Source: Fervidobacterium sp. UBA5837 (GTDB lineage: Bacteria > Thermotogota > Thermotogae > Thermotogales > Fervidobacteriaceae). Taken from it: DNA of 61,870 nt. The translations under genes and the position numbers were made by a program. Each line of letters opens with the position of its first letter. The stretch's first letter is position 1. Of the stretch, positions 33,417 through 41,802 are shown piece by piece. The notes beneath the pieces were generated by a model. That model searched no databases, was not told the DNA's origin, and saw nothing but the letters and a program-made list of their open reading frames with translations. The stretch covers positions 1 through 61,870 of the forward strand of contig DJGV01000002.1 of assembly GCA_002432805.1 (NCBI GenBank). Direction: 5' to 3'.

Positions 33417-34394
33417 ATGAGGGACTATGGAAGGATTTTTGTCTATGTGGTGTTGGTTATTTTGTTGGGGTTAGTTGGATTTTTAATTCCTTCTGTACCA
33501 ACGAAGATTCTGATTGTGTTTGTCTCATTGATTTTGACAGGTTACTTTTTCAAGTTTTACACATCTAAGATGGTAGGTTTTGTGTTGATTTCGATCTTCT
33601 TGTTTTTGGTGCCCGTAAGTGGCACTCAACTTGTGAGTGGCTTCTTGCGCGGTTCAGTTCCATTTATTAATGCGCCAGGCTACTCTAATTATTGGGACGG
33701 TACACTTAATGGTTTATCCGATTTGGAGAAAAACAAGTACGAAGCAGACACGTCCATGAAGAGTGGACAGAAGATTATCATAGACGTTATTGGTGGTGTG
33801 GAGGTGCATTTTGTCTCAGGTGATGAAATAGCTTACTACCACAGTCTCGATGCAAAGATGGATGGCAGTACGGTAACTATATCTGGCGGGAAGAAGAACG
33901 CATCTTACGTAATCGAAATTGGTACCGAACCTTTGGAGGTATTGAAGATTACTTCGGTTGCTGCAAAGGTTTTGGGAGATGCTACAATAAGTGAATTGGA
34001 TATCTCCAGTACAGCGATAAGTGTTGACTGCTCACTTGATTCTGATTACATCATCTTAAACGGTACAGGAATAGCAATGGATGGTACTATAAATTCTCGT
34101 AATGTAGAGATAGATGGTACTGGTATTTCTTTCGCTGCAGATGGCGAGATCGAAGAACTTGTGATTGACGGTACCGGTATTTCCATGGATACAACGTTGA
34201 CCAATTGCTCGAATGTCAATATCAACGGTACGGGAATAGATGGTACGTTGGAATATCTTGGAGGTAGTGATTTATACGTTGAAGTTGATGGAACAGGTGG
34301 TAGTCTGACTGTCAGAAATCTTTCGGGCAACGATATTTTCATAAACAGTTCAGGTGTAAAGGTGTACAGAGAGGATGCGGGTAGCAATGGATGA
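33417..34394 (+). CDS. Membrane protein with regular GTG-repeat beta-solenoid
   Basis: 325 residues. Two to three membrane helices fill the first 85 residues. An exported domain follows that ends in a repeat ladder: NGTGI, DGTGI, DGTGI, NGTGI and DGTGG begin at about residues 215, 233, 251, 270 and 291, a period of 18-21. This looks like a right-handed beta-helix or the DUF2807/GIN type head domain. It overlaps the GntR gene and so leads a GntR-ABC operon. It might sense an envelope condition or assist the ABC transporter; both are guesses. Confidence 0.72.
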   Translation: MRDYGRIFVYVVLVILLGLVGFLIPSVPTKILIVFVSLILTGYFFKFYTSKMVGFVLISIFLFLVPVSGTQLVSGFLRGSVPFINAPGYSNYWDGTLNGLSDLEKNKYEADTSMKSGQKIIIDVIGGVEVHFVSGDEIAYYHSLDAKMDGSTVTISGGKKNASYVIEIGTEPLEVLKITSVAAKVLGDATISELDISSTAISVDCSLDSDYIILNGTGIAMDGTINSRNVEIDGTGISFAADGEIEELVIDGTGISMDTTLTNCSNVNINGTGIDGTLEYLGGSDLYVEVDGTGGSLTVRNLSGNDIFINSSGVKVYREDAGSNG

Positions 34395-34779
34395 TATGAG
34401 TAATAATGAAAGGCGAAGGCCTAAGTTCAAGAAAGTAGATAAGCACAGCGGAATCCCAGCGTACGTGCAAGTGATGAATCAAGTGAAGACCGAAATCATA
34501 CTTGGGAGGCTTGTGCCCGGCGACCAATTACCACCAGTGAGGGAGCTCGAAACGATGTTCGATGTGAACGTGAACACGATACTCAAGGCACTCGATAGGT
34601 TGAAGAGCGAGGGCGTACTCTCTTCTGAACAAGGCGTTGGGTACTTCGTAACGAGCAATATTGCTATAGAATCTCCTATTATTGATGAATTGAGAGGGTT
34701 TGTTAGAAAGATAAAGGATGTGGGGTTAGATTTGTATACAATTATTCTGCTCATCGAGGAGGTATGGAAAAATGAATAA
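34387..34779 (+). CDS. GntR-family regulator, YtrA subfamily
   Basis: About 130 residues. The winged helix spans roughly residues 10-85 (GIPAYVQVMNQVKTEII, GDQLPPVRELETMFDVN, LKSEGVLSSEQGVGYFV). The C-terminal tail is only about 45 residues, with no FCD or UTRA ligand domain, which defines the YtrA type. These repress neighbouring ABC transporter operons. ATG 34387 overlaps the upstream stop by 8 nt; ATG 34375 is the alternative. The permease start lies inside the 3' end of this gene. Confidence 0.9.
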   Translation: MDDMSNNERRRPKFKKVDKHSGIPAYVQVMNQVKTEIILGRLVPGDQLPPVRELETMFDVNVNTILKALDRLKSEGVLSSEQGVGYFVTSNIAIESPIIDELRGFVRKIKDVGLDLYTIILLIEEVWKNE

Positions 34780-35383
34780 GGTTTCATTTGGAGATTTTGA
34801 GTACAACCTTACTGCACTCAATGCATATCTAAGAAAGGAATTCATCGAGAAATTCAGAACGCTTTTTATTTTCTTCGTGATAATGCTCTTTCCCGGTCTT
34901 GGATCAAAGATACTGGGCACGTTTTTCATCATAGTCTTCTCCATGGGCAGTGATATCAGAAGTAAGAAGTTGGATATGATGACGTTTCTACCATTTTCAA
35001 AGGAGATGGTATACTGGTATGAGTTCATCTTCGTATCGCTACTTGTAGTGTTATCGTTCTTCATAGGTCTACCGTTCGTTAACGGCACTTTGCTCGAAGC
35101 ATTCAGTGACTTGCTCGGGGCTATCGTCTTTGCAGCTGCTTATTACGGGCTCATCATGATATTCAGTATGCTTGGAATGGATCCAATAGGCGCTGCATTC
35201 CTTATATTGATACTGGATTCGATCTTCAGCTCATTCGGCAGTACACAACTTGGTATGTCGTTCAATCCGTACAAACTCATCAGTCCAGTTGCACAAGAAA
35301 ATCAATTGGCAGCTTTGATATTTGCGGTCATTTGCCTTTACATTGGTTCTGTAATGTTTTCAAAACGAGGTGGTGAGAAATGA
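34772..35383 (+). CDS. ABC-2 type permease, short
   Basis: 203 residues with about six membrane helices (FIFFVIMLFPGLGSK, GTFFIIVFSMG, EFIFVSLLVVLSFFIGLPF and so on). The pattern SKKLDMMTFLPFSKEMVYWYEF resembles the ABC-2 family, where the RSLPVSR-like region precedes the second helix. It overlaps the GntR gene by 8 nt and the ATPase gene by 4 nt, so the three form one translationally coupled unit. Substrate unknown. Confidence 0.85.
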   Translation: MNKVSFGDFEYNLTALNAYLRKEFIEKFRTLFIFFVIMLFPGLGSKILGTFFIIVFSMGSDIRSKKLDMMTFLPFSKEMVYWYEFIFVSLLVVLSFFIGLPFVNGTLLEAFSDLLGAIVFAAAYYGLIMIFSMLGMDPIGAAFLILILDSIFSSFGSTQLGMSFNPYKLISPVAQENQLAALIFAVICLYIGSVMFSKRGGEK

Positions 35384-36222
35384 TGATGGCTGACACGATG
35401 GATGAAATAGTTCAAAAGTACGTAATTAGTGTAGAAGGTTTGAGCAAAAGATTTGGCGGTAAGCAGGTTCTAAGTAACATATCCTTTACTGTTGAGCAAG
35501 GAAGCATATTTGCACTCATCGGCCCAAATGGTGCTGGCAAGACGACGACGATACGTTGCATAATAGATAGTATAGAAAACGATGGTGGAAAGATAGAACT
35601 CTTTGGTCAAAGCATAGATCCAGCGATTAAGAGAAACATCGCGGTAGTTTCGGAAGATAGAAGGGTGTTTAGGCACTTCACGGCACTTGATTATGAAGCC
35701 CTATGGTCTGCACTGTATCCCAAATGGGATAGCGATGTGTTCAAAGATTTCTTAGCCAAGTACAATTTTGACCTGAAACAGCGCGTTGAGACGTATTCCA
35801 TAGGCATGAAAACGCTCTTTTTCGTTGCACTTGCAGTGTCAAGTCAAGCAGAGCTTCTCATATTGGATGAACCAACACAGCACTTAGATCCGACAATTCG
35901 CTTTGATATCATGACGATGCTAAAGTCATATGCAAAGGAAGGAAGAACGATACTCATCTCCTCGCACGAAATCTTTGAAATTGAAGAATATGCAACGCAT
36001 TTTGCGATCATAAAACAAGGAAAGGTGATATACACCGACTCGATAGACGAGGCAAAGGAAAGACATAGAATTATAAGCGAGGGAGACTTGATGTCAAGAG
36101 AAGGCGCTGTGGGAATTGTTGGAAACGAAGTCTTAATTAAAATTGAGAGTGCAGAGAGTGGCGGAAGGTACCCACGATTGAACGAGATTGTCGTGGGCTA
36201 TTTGACTGGAACTAAGAGATAA
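35380..36222 (+). CDS. ABC transporter ATP-binding protein (YtrB/CcmA type)
   Basis: 280 residues. Walker A is GPNGAGKTT. The signature is degenerate (YSIGMKTLFFVALA in place of LSGGQ), as is common for ATPases of GntR-linked ABC-2 systems. Walker B is LLILDEPTQHLDP, and the H-loop is LISSHEIFEIEEY. Residues 240-280 form a short C-terminal extension. ATG 35380 overlaps the permease stop. Together with the GntR protein this makes a YtrABC-like module, which in Bacillus responds to cell-wall antibiotics. Confidence 0.92.
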   Translation: MMMADTMDEIVQKYVISVEGLSKRFGGKQVLSNISFTVEQGSIFALIGPNGAGKTTTIRCIIDSIENDGGKIELFGQSIDPAIKRNIAVVSEDRRVFRHFTALDYEALWSALYPKWDSDVFKDFLAKYNFDLKQRVETYSIGMKTLFFVALAVSSQAELLILDEPTQHLDPTIRFDIMTMLKSYAKEGRTILISSHEIFEIEEYATHFAIIKQGKVIYTDSIDEAKERHRIISEGDLMSREGAVGIVGNEVLIKIESAESGGRYPRLNEIVVGYLTGTKR

Positions 36223-36247
36223 TTAGCAGATGGAAGCAGTGAATAAT

Positions 36248-36280
36248 GAAAAAAGTGGCTCAAAGGAGCCACTTTTTTCA
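36248..36280. terminator. Bidirectional terminator between the ABC operon and rplA
   Basis: AAAAGTGGCTC and GAGCCACTTTTTT around loop AAAG. Confidence 0.9.
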
Positions 36281-36332
36281 GATATTCTCAAATTATCATG
36301 AATTATCGTGATTGTAGATTAAACTGAAAAGA

Positions 36333-37028
36333 TTATTTCAGTGAGTTCAAATCGAACTTTATTCCAGGTCCCATCGTTGGTGCAACAACCATCTTCTTTA
36401 TAAATATACCCTTTACACCAGCTGGCCTGAGTCCAACGATCTGCTCGTAAGCTGCCTTGATATTTTCCCTGAGCTTTTCTTGGTCGAACGATGCCTTTCC
36501 AACTGGGAAGTGAAGGTTACCAGTTTTATCCGTTCTGACTTCAACTTTACCTTTCTTGAATTCAGAGACTGCCGATGCAACATCTTCCGTAACCGTTCCA
36601 GACTTCGGATTTGGCATCAAACCTCTCGGGCCTAATACTTTACCAAGCTTACCTATGACCTTCATCATATCTGGCGTTGCAATTGCAACATCGAAATCGA
36701 AGAACGCTTCGTTTGTAATTTTATCTACTAAGTCTTCTGCTCCAACGTAGTCTGCGCCTGCATTCTTTGCTTCGTCTGCCTTGTCACCTTTTGCAAAGAC
36801 CAATACTCTGACAGTCTTACCCGTCCCATTTGGAAGGGAGATGGTGCTTCTGATGTTCTGTTCACTCTTTCTGTAATCGATATTTGTCTTTATGTGAACT
36901 TCCACCGTTTCATCGAACTTTGCATTGGCAACCTTCTTTACCAATTCAACCGCTTCATCGAGCGTGTAAGCCTTTTCTGGATCTATCAGCTTTTTCAATT
37001 CGTTGTATCTCTTGGAGTGTTTAGGCAT
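36333..37028 (-). CDS. rplA: 50S ribosomal protein L1
   Basis: 231 residues, normal length. Conserved L1 segments: KRYNELKKLIDPEKAYTLDEAVELVK, LGPRGLMPNPKSGTV and VGKASFDQEKLRENI. L1 forms the flexible L1 stalk and usually represses its own operon. It follows rplK by 17 nt. Instead of rplJ-rplL-rpoBC the operon ends here at a terminator facing a convergent ABC operon. Confidence 0.98.
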   Translation of the reverse strand: MPKHSKRYNELKKLIDPEKAYTLDEAVELVKKVANAKFDETVEVHIKTNIDYRKSEQNIRSTISLPNGTGKTVRVLVFAKGDKADEAKNAGADYVGAEDLVDKITNEAFFDFDVAIATPDMMKVIGKLGKVLGPRGLMPNPKSGTVTEDVASAVSEFKKGKVEVRTDKTGNLHFPVGKASFDQEKLRENIKAAYEQIVGLRPAGVKGIFIKKMVVAPTMGPGIKFDLNSLK

Positions 37029-37045
37029 CTTCTAGCCTCCTCCCC

Positions 37046-37471
37046 TCAGTCTACTACTTCCAGACCCATGCTGCGCGCCGTTCCTTCAATTACCTTCATT
37101 GCACCCGCAAGGTCTGTAGAGTTGAGATCTGCCATTTTTAGTTCAGCGATTTCTTTAATTTGCTGCCTTGTCACTTTACCAGCGATCTTCTTCTTTGGCT
37201 CACTGGAACCAGAGTTAATCTTTGCTGCTCTCTTCAATAAGAAGCTTGCAGGAGGAGTTTTGGTGATAAACGTAAAGGATCTATCATCGAAAACTGTAAC
37301 AACAACAGGGATAAGAAGCCCCGCCTTATCTGCTGTGACTGCGTTGAACTTCTTACAGAATTCCATCAAGTTGACTCCTCTTTGACCTAGTGCTGGTCCT
37401 ACTGGAGGAGCTGGTGTTGCCTTCGCTGCTTCGAGCACAAGTCTTACTTGTGCAACTACCTTTTTAGACAT
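37046..37471 (-). CDS. rplK: 50S ribosomal protein L11
   Basis: 141 residues. The N-terminal proline-rich segment ATPAPPVGPALGQRGVN and FCKKFNA, and the C-terminal RNA-binding part ending ARSMGLEVVD, are canonical. L11 binds the GTPase-associated centre of 23S rRNA. Start follows AGGAGGTAAGTTGTT. It lies between nusG and rplA. Confidence 0.98.
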   Translation of the reverse strand: MSKKVVAQVRLVLEAAKATPAPPVGPALGQRGVNLMEFCKKFNAVTADKAGLLIPVVVTVFDDRSFTFITKTPPASFLLKRAAKINSGSSEPKKKIAGKVTRQQIKEIAELKMADLNSTDLAGAMKVIEGTARSMGLEVVD

Positions 37472-37577
37472 AACAACTTACCTCCTTTGTGGTATTTGTC
37501 GGGCTCGTGCCCTCCCACTTTTCTCACATGCTTTTTCATCTATGAGAAAATAAATCTACATTTTGCAACTCCGTTGT

Positions 37578-38642
37578 TTATACCTTTTCAACCTCACTTA
37601 AGTGCACTGAAACAGGAGTTTCCCTTCCAAATATTGTGACGCTGACTTTGAGTTCTTGCCTTTCTTCGTCAACTTCTCTTACAACTCCAACGAAACCTTC
37701 GAATGGTCCAGTAATAATTTTGACAGAATCTCCGACTTGGATTTCGAGTTCAACTTTCGTCACTTGCTGTTGCACTTGCGGTGTTTCTTCTATTCCAGCC
37801 ATTCTCAATACGTAATGCACTTCTTTTGATTTTAGTGGAATTGGCCTACCACCCGCTGAGACAAATCCCATGACAAATGGTGTGCCTCTCACAAAATCGT
37901 ACGTGTGATCGTTCATCACCATTTCCACGAATAGGTATCCTGGATACAACTTCCTTTTTCGTGTCCTCTGAACGACTATCTCTCTTCTTGTTGGAAAGTC
38001 AACTAAACTGATTCTACCAGAGCTTTTTGCAAATATCTTTCTACCTTCGGCCAACATCTGTCCAGCCTTGAGCGTTACACCCTTTCTTGTTGACGAAGAG
38101 TTGAATACGTCACCATGTACAACGTACACATCCTCATCGCCAAGTGGCGTCCTAATAATGACCTTCTTTACTTTATCATTTATTATTATTTTACCATCTA
38201 TATCACATATGTAATCTTCCGACGAGGCCAAAGCTGTACCTTGGAAAACACTCGTTCCTACACGTAGTCCACTTACAGGCTTTGCCGTCTCCTGTATCAC
38301 GTACGTTCTAGAGAACTTTCGATCAGTTGTCTCTATGACAATTCTGCGTGAACTTATCACATCTGTAATTGTTCCCTCGCGCCTAACCTTTATAGCTGGT
38401 TCTTCCGCGAGCAAATCTCCCTTCTCCACATCCTTTGCATTGGTCACATGAATTTTTGCTTCGTGACTCACGATGTGCTTCTCAAGGGACTTACTAGAAG
38501 TGTCTATTACCGTCTCTTCCAAAACAACGACATGAGAGACAAGGTTTTCATAACCTTGGGCCTGAATTTTCGCCTCAAGGTTTTCCTTAACCTTGTTTTC
38601 ATACCCCGTGATGGTATGAATTATGAACCATTCTTTTTTCAT
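37578..38642 (-). CDS. nusG: Transcription elongation factor NusG with large inserted domain
   Basis: 354 residues, about twice the usual 180. The NGN domain begins with EWFIIHTITGYENKV, is interrupted by an insert of roughly residues 45-225, and resumes with KRKLYPGYLFVEMVM and RGTPFVMGFV. A normal KOW domain ends the protein (VKIITGPFEGFVGVVREV). The same insertion is known in Thermotoga maritima NusG, where it packs against the NGN domain and autoinhibits. It modulates pausing and couples RNA polymerase to ribosomes or Rho. It lies 12 nt after secE. Confidence 0.97.
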   Translation of the reverse strand: MKKEWFIIHTITGYENKVKENLEAKIQAQGYENLVSHVVVLEETVIDTSSKSLEKHIVSHEAKIHVTNAKDVEKGDLLAEEPAIKVRREGTITDVISSRRIVIETTDRKFSRTYVIQETAKPVSGLRVGTSVFQGTALASSEDYICDIDGKIIINDKVKKVIIRTPLGDEDVYVVHGDVFNSSSTRKGVTLKAGQMLAEGRKIFAKSSGRISLVDFPTRREIVVQRTRKRKLYPGYLFVEMVMNDHTYDFVRGTPFVMGFVSAGGRPIPLKSKEVHYVLRMAGIEETPQVQQQVTKVELEIQVGDSVKIITGPFEGFVGVVREVDEERQELKVSVTIFGRETPVSVHLSEVEKV

Positions 38643-38654
38643 CTTTTGGCCACC

Positions 38655-38843
38655 TCAGAATCTTTGGATCAATGCACCCAAAGTGCCGGAGAACAGAAGG
38701 TCAACAAGGAAGAGATAAGCACTTGAAATTGCCAATATGATTAAAACAACTCCTGTAGATGCAAGGAGTTCTTGCCTGTTTGGCCAACTTGTTTTTCTTG
38801 CTTCTGCTCTTATTTCAGCAAAGAACTTTTTGATCTTTTCCAT
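38655..38843 (-). CDS. secE: Preprotein translocase subunit SecE
   Basis: 62 residues with one membrane helix (TGVVLIILAISSAYLFLVD) preceded by the conserved amphipathic EARKTSWPNRQEL. It stabilises SecY in the translocon. It follows tRNA-Trp and precedes nusG, the usual order. Confidence 0.96.
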   Translation of the reverse strand: MEKIKKFFAEIRAEARKTSWPNRQELLASTGVVLIILAISSAYLFLVDLLFSGTLGALIQRF

Positions 38844-38952
38844 ATTTGCTCTCCCCCGTTACAGCATTTAGTAACTATCTCATTTTGCATCGAACATTTC
38901 CATTTATCTTCCTGTAATGACAAAAAAATCATCAAATTCATACAAACAAACT

Positions 38953-39028
38953 TGGCAGGGGCGGCAGGACTTGAACCTGCAGCACCCGATTTTGGAGACC
39001 GGTGCTCTGCCAATTGAGCTACGCCCCT
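38953..39028 (-). tRNA. tRNA-Trp (anticodon CCA)
   Basis: 76 nt with encoded CCA on the minus strand. Acceptor arms AGGGGCG and CGCCCCT; anticodon loop CTCCAAA; T arm AGGTTCAAGTCCT. It sits between rpmG and secE and is likely processed from the operon transcript. Confidence 0.96.
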
Positions 39029-39136
39029 GCAAACAGAATAAAACCAATACAATTACAGTTCAGTTGTACCACATTGTGTTAATCATAATCATCGAATACA
39101 AACAATGAGAATGTAGGGAATAAAAAAAATTCGAAA

Positions 39137-39286
39137 TCAGACCTTCGTTTCTGCATGGAACGTGTGTTTATTACATTTTGGACAGTATTTCTTAATTCTG
39201 AGCTTATCTTTCTTGCTCTTTTCTTTTGTCGTGTAGTAATTTCTGTTTCCACATTCTTCACATTTGAGCCCTACTTGAACTCTCAT
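39137..39286 (-). CDS. rpmG: 50S ribosomal protein L33
   Basis: 49 residues, MRVQVGLKCEECGNRNYYTT with a C-terminal YCPKCNKHTFHAETK. Both CxxC pairs are present, so this is the zinc-binding form of L33. It is too short to stand out among open frames but has an in-frame start and stop and the expected place between tRNA-Tyr and tRNA-Trp. GGAGG (39301-39297 on the minus strand) is its ribosome binding site. Confidence 0.96.
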   Translation of the reverse strand: MRVQVGLKCEECGNRNYYTTKEKSKKDKLRIKKYCPKCNKHTFHAETKV

Positions 39287-39315
39287 CTTCGTTCAGCCTC
39301 CTATAAAAAAATATT

Positions 39316-39402
39316 TGGTGGTGAGGGAAGGATTTGAACCTTCGAAGGCATTCTGCCAGCGGATTTACAGTCCGCCCCCTTTGGCCGCTCGGGCACCTCA
39401 CC
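39316..39402 (-). tRNA. tRNA-Tyr (anticodon GTA)
   Basis: 87-nt class II tRNA with a long variable arm and encoded CCA. Acceptor arms GGTGAGG and CCTCACC; anticodon stem-loop GGACTGTAAATCC. Confidence 0.96.
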
Positions 39403-39410
39403 ACACAATT

Positions 39411-39487
39411 TGGAGCCAACGGAGGGACTTGAACCCTCAACCTGCTGATTACAAATCAGCCGCTCTAGCCGACTGAGCTACGTTGGC
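39411..39487 (-). tRNA. tRNA-Thr (anticodon TGT)
   Basis: 77 nt with encoded CCA. Acceptor arms GCCAACG and CGTTGGC; anticodon stem-loop CTGATTTGTAATCAG. First RNA of the operon. Confidence 0.96.
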
Positions 39488-39504
39488 TCACATATGCGAA
39501 TGTT

Positions 39505-39533
39505 ATTATAACCGATGTGGGGCCATTTGTCAA
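39505..39533 (-). promoter_or_regulatory. Promoter of the tRNA-rpmG-secE-nusG-rplKA operon
   Basis: Consensus TTGACA (39533-39528), 17 nt, consensus TATAAT (39510-39505) on the minus strand, 18 nt before tRNA-Thr. Confidence 0.92.
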
Positions 39534-39667
39534 CATTTCATGTAGTTTATTATTGTTACATTTTTTCACAGACCACAACAGGAACCAGCTTTTAAATTAT
39601 TCACAATACCGTTGAATATGATACCATATAATGACGATTTTTCAAGAGAGATTTTGGCTTTTTACGT

Positions 39668-40093
39668 TTATTCGTATATGATTTCCCACGTGAAGTCTGG
39701 CACCGCTTTCTTGAGCATTGCTGATACGCCACAGTATTTATCTTGAGAGAGCGAGACTGCCTTTTCCACTTGCTCTCTTGGTGGCTCTCCGTTGAATTTC
39801 AATATGTACTTGAGATGAATCTTCGTGTATACCTTTGGATGCTCTTGAGATTGCTCGTACTCAATTTCCATCCTGAATGTTTCCATATTCTCTATAACCT
39901 TCATTTTCCTTAACAGTGAGACTATATCCATGCCAGTACATCCCATGAGTGAATACAACATGAGTTCCTTTGGTCTCACACCTGCATCCATTCCACCAGA
40001 TGCCGGATCAGCGTCTATCACCAAGTCATGCCCCGATACTGTCTTTGCATGAAAAAGCATTTTGGAAAAATAATCTAACCGTGCTACTCCCAT
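39668..40093 (-). CDS. OsmC-family peroxiredoxin-like protein
   Basis: 141 residues. The two conserved cysteines lie in SLMGCTGMDIVSLL (about residue 52) and DKYCGVSAML (about 120), with the helix arrangement of OsmC/Ohr proteins; GVRPKELMLYSL is the conserved lead-in. Members reduce organic hydroperoxides with thiol cofactors. It starts behind AAAGGGGATGAGC and begins the thiol-redox cluster, 38 nt downstream of the CcdA homologue stop. Confidence 0.9.
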   Translation of the reverse strand: MGVARLDYFSKMLFHAKTVSGHDLVIDADPASGGMDAGVRPKELMLYSLMGCTGMDIVSLLRKMKVIENMETFRMEIEYEQSQEHPKVYTKIHLKYILKFNGEPPREQVEKAVSLSQDKYCGVSAMLKKAVPDFTWEIIYE

Positions 40094-40131
40094 GTTAGCT
40101 CATCCCCTTTGCACTTGAATTGGAATGTATT

Positions 40132-40779
40132 TTAGAATTTCATTTTACCAAATAAGATTAATATGCCAAGCAACATGATGAAACTGCCACCTATGATTTT
40201 AGTCCACTTCTCCCATGTTGGCTTTCCAAAACTCTTTGAAAGCACTTTTGAAATGAGTGTTCCAAGTGTCAAAAATGGTATCGAGATACCAAGTGAGTAG
40301 ACAAAGAGCAACCACATACCTTTTAAAATGCTTTTTTGAGCTGCAATGAGTAACATAGAGCCTAAAACTGGACTGCTGCATGGAATCCAGATAAAGCCGA
40401 TTGCCGCACCTAACATTAATCCACCCACAAAGCCTGACCCTTTGAATCGCCAAACGTTTATGCTTTTACCTTTGAAAATCTGCAGTTCAAGGATGTACGC
40501 AAAACCAAAGAGTAGTATACCAATTCCTATTATTTTCTCTATTATACTGCCGAACGAAAGTAGGAATCCACCTATGGTGGACGATACTGCACCTAACAGC
40601 GCAAACATGAAAGAGAAACCTATGAAGAATCCGAAGAGCCTTTGAATCCTTTTTTCCTTGAATAGTATAATTCCAATGAATCCCGGTATTAGAGGTAGAA
40701 CACACGGGCTGAAAAACGCCAGTAAGCCATGGAAAATGGCAAGCCATACGGATATATCTGTCTGAGTTAATGTTACCAC
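40132..40779 (-). CDS. CcdA/DsbD-type transmembrane thiol:disulfide transporter
   Basis: 215 residues with six membrane helices. The two redox cysteines are in FFSPCVLPLIPGF (first helix) and GFIWIPCSSPVLG (fourth helix), the CcdA signature. It carries reducing equivalents from cytoplasmic thioredoxin to the periplasm. Start GTG follows GGGAGTTGATAG. The secreted thioredoxin-like protein encoded just upstream (40924-41598) is the natural partner. Confidence 0.93.
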   Translation of the reverse strand: MVTLTQTDISVWLAIFHGLLAFFSPCVLPLIPGFIGIILFKEKRIQRLFGFFIGFSFMFALLGAVSSTIGGFLLSFGSIIEKIIGIGILLFGFAYILELQIFKGKSINVWRFKGSGFVGGLMLGAAIGFIWIPCSSPVLGSMLLIAAQKSILKGMWLLFVYSLGISIPFLTLGTLISKVLSKSFGKPTWEKWTKIIGGSFIMLLGILILFGKMKF

Positions 40780-40923
40780 TCTATCAACTCCCGAGTTTGC
40801 GTTGATGTTTTTAACAAAAACCTATGAAACCGTGCGATTGGTATTGTTGAATAATAAAAAAGGATATGATGGCAATGCTCAATGGATCTCAAAGAGTTTG
40901 CATTGCTGCAATTCGGTATTTTC

Positions 40924-41598
40924 TTATTTCACAAGTAATACCCTTATCACGCCAGCTTCGTTCAGTTTTTTTGCAACATCTTCAGAATAGGTTACGTACA
41001 CTCTATTTATATCTATTTTTTCCGGTACTTTGTCTACCTGTTCTGAGTTTTTATCGTACTTGATGATGTAATCTGCATCTGTCTTGCTTACGTTGATAAC
41101 TTTTGGCTTTCCAGTAAGGTTGTCTGCCTTTTTCACATAGTTCTCAAAAGTTTCTTTGTAGTTCTCTTCCGTTACTCTTATCAAGTATTTCAATGCTTTC
41201 AAGAAATCGGTTGGTGGCATGTAACCAGGTACTTGTGTTACTAGACTGTTCCCTAAAAGGAATATGAAGGTAGGTGTGCCTCTAATACCAAATAGACTGA
41301 ATAATTGACTGTTCGTATACGTCTTTCCCATGAAGGTTGTCTTGTAATTTGACTCTTCCAAGCGAACGAATACGTAGTTCGCCCTCATGAAATCTTGAAC
41401 AGCTTTGTCGGAGAGTGTATCTTTATCGAACAATTTGCAATAGTAGCAAGATTGGGCAGAAAACATGGCAATTATCATCTTATTTTCGATAGTAGCAACT
41501 TTTTGTGCACTACCTAAATCTTTGAATTCATAGTCGTACGAAAATGCAAAGATGCTTATTGCAAGAAAGAGTATCGCATAGACTTTGCTGTGTCTCAC
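40924..41598 (-). CDS. Secreted thioredoxin-fold protein
   Basis: 224 residues. Signal peptide MRHSKVYAILFLAISIFAFS, then a thioredoxin domain with active site SCYYCKLF (about 50-57) and the cis-Pro loop RGTPTFIFL. The C-terminal 80 residues extend beyond the fold and have no recognised domain. It resembles SoxW/thioredoxin_2 proteins that accept electrons from CcdA in the periplasm. Start GTG lies behind GGAGTGATGATAA and 20 nt after a 24-codon small ORF. Confidence 0.88.
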   Translation of the reverse strand: MRHSKVYAILFLAISIFAFSYDYEFKDLGSAQKVATIENKMIIAMFSAQSCYYCKLFDKDTLSDKAVQDFMRANYVFVRLEESNYKTTFMGKTYTNSQLFSLFGIRGTPTFIFLLGNSLVTQVPGYMPPTDFLKALKYLIRVTEENYKETFENYVKKADNLTGKPKVINVSKTDADYIIKYDKNSEQVDKVPEKIDINRVYVTYSEDVAKKLNEAGVIRVLLVK

Positions 41599-41618
41599 TT
41601 ATCATCACTCCAATCACA

Positions 41619-41693
41619 TTAAGCTCTGGGTACCCTGAATCTCTTCATGAATAGCTTTGAGAAAAATCTCATCAATGGACAACTGAATTTCAT
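41619..41693 (-). CDS. Small ORF of 24 codons with strong ribosome binding site
   Basis: Reads MKFSCPLMRFFSKLF followed by MKRFRVPRA. An almost ideal AAGGAGGTGTGT lies 3-8 nt before the ATG. It is 20 nt upstream of the secreted thioredoxin gene and 110 nt downstream of a terminator. The product is amphipathic, basic and has one Cys. It could be a leader peptide, a small membrane-associated protein or the remnant of a longer gene. Not recognised. Confidence 0.5.
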   Translation of the reverse strand: MKFSCPLMRFFSKLFMKRFRVPRA

Positions 41694-41756
41694 CGTACAC
41701 ACCTCCTTATTTGAATTTGTTACCTTCTGTGGCGCGTTAAAATTGTATTGAAGATA

Positions 41757-41788
41757 AATCAAAAGGAAGAGGACATATCCTCTTCCTT
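41757..41788 (-). terminator. Terminator after the glutaredoxin-like gene
   Basis: Perfect 10-bp stem AAGGAAGAGG and CCTCTTCCTT, followed on the minus strand by TTGATTT. Confidence 0.85.
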
Positions 41789-41802
41789 GAATGTTTCGCA
41801 TT

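Noticed and set aside
38810..39052. 80-codon minus-strand frame across tRNA-Trp (contains RGVAQLAEHRSPKSG)
   Set aside because: This peptide is the well-known spurious translation of a tRNA gene; the tRNA explains the conservation.
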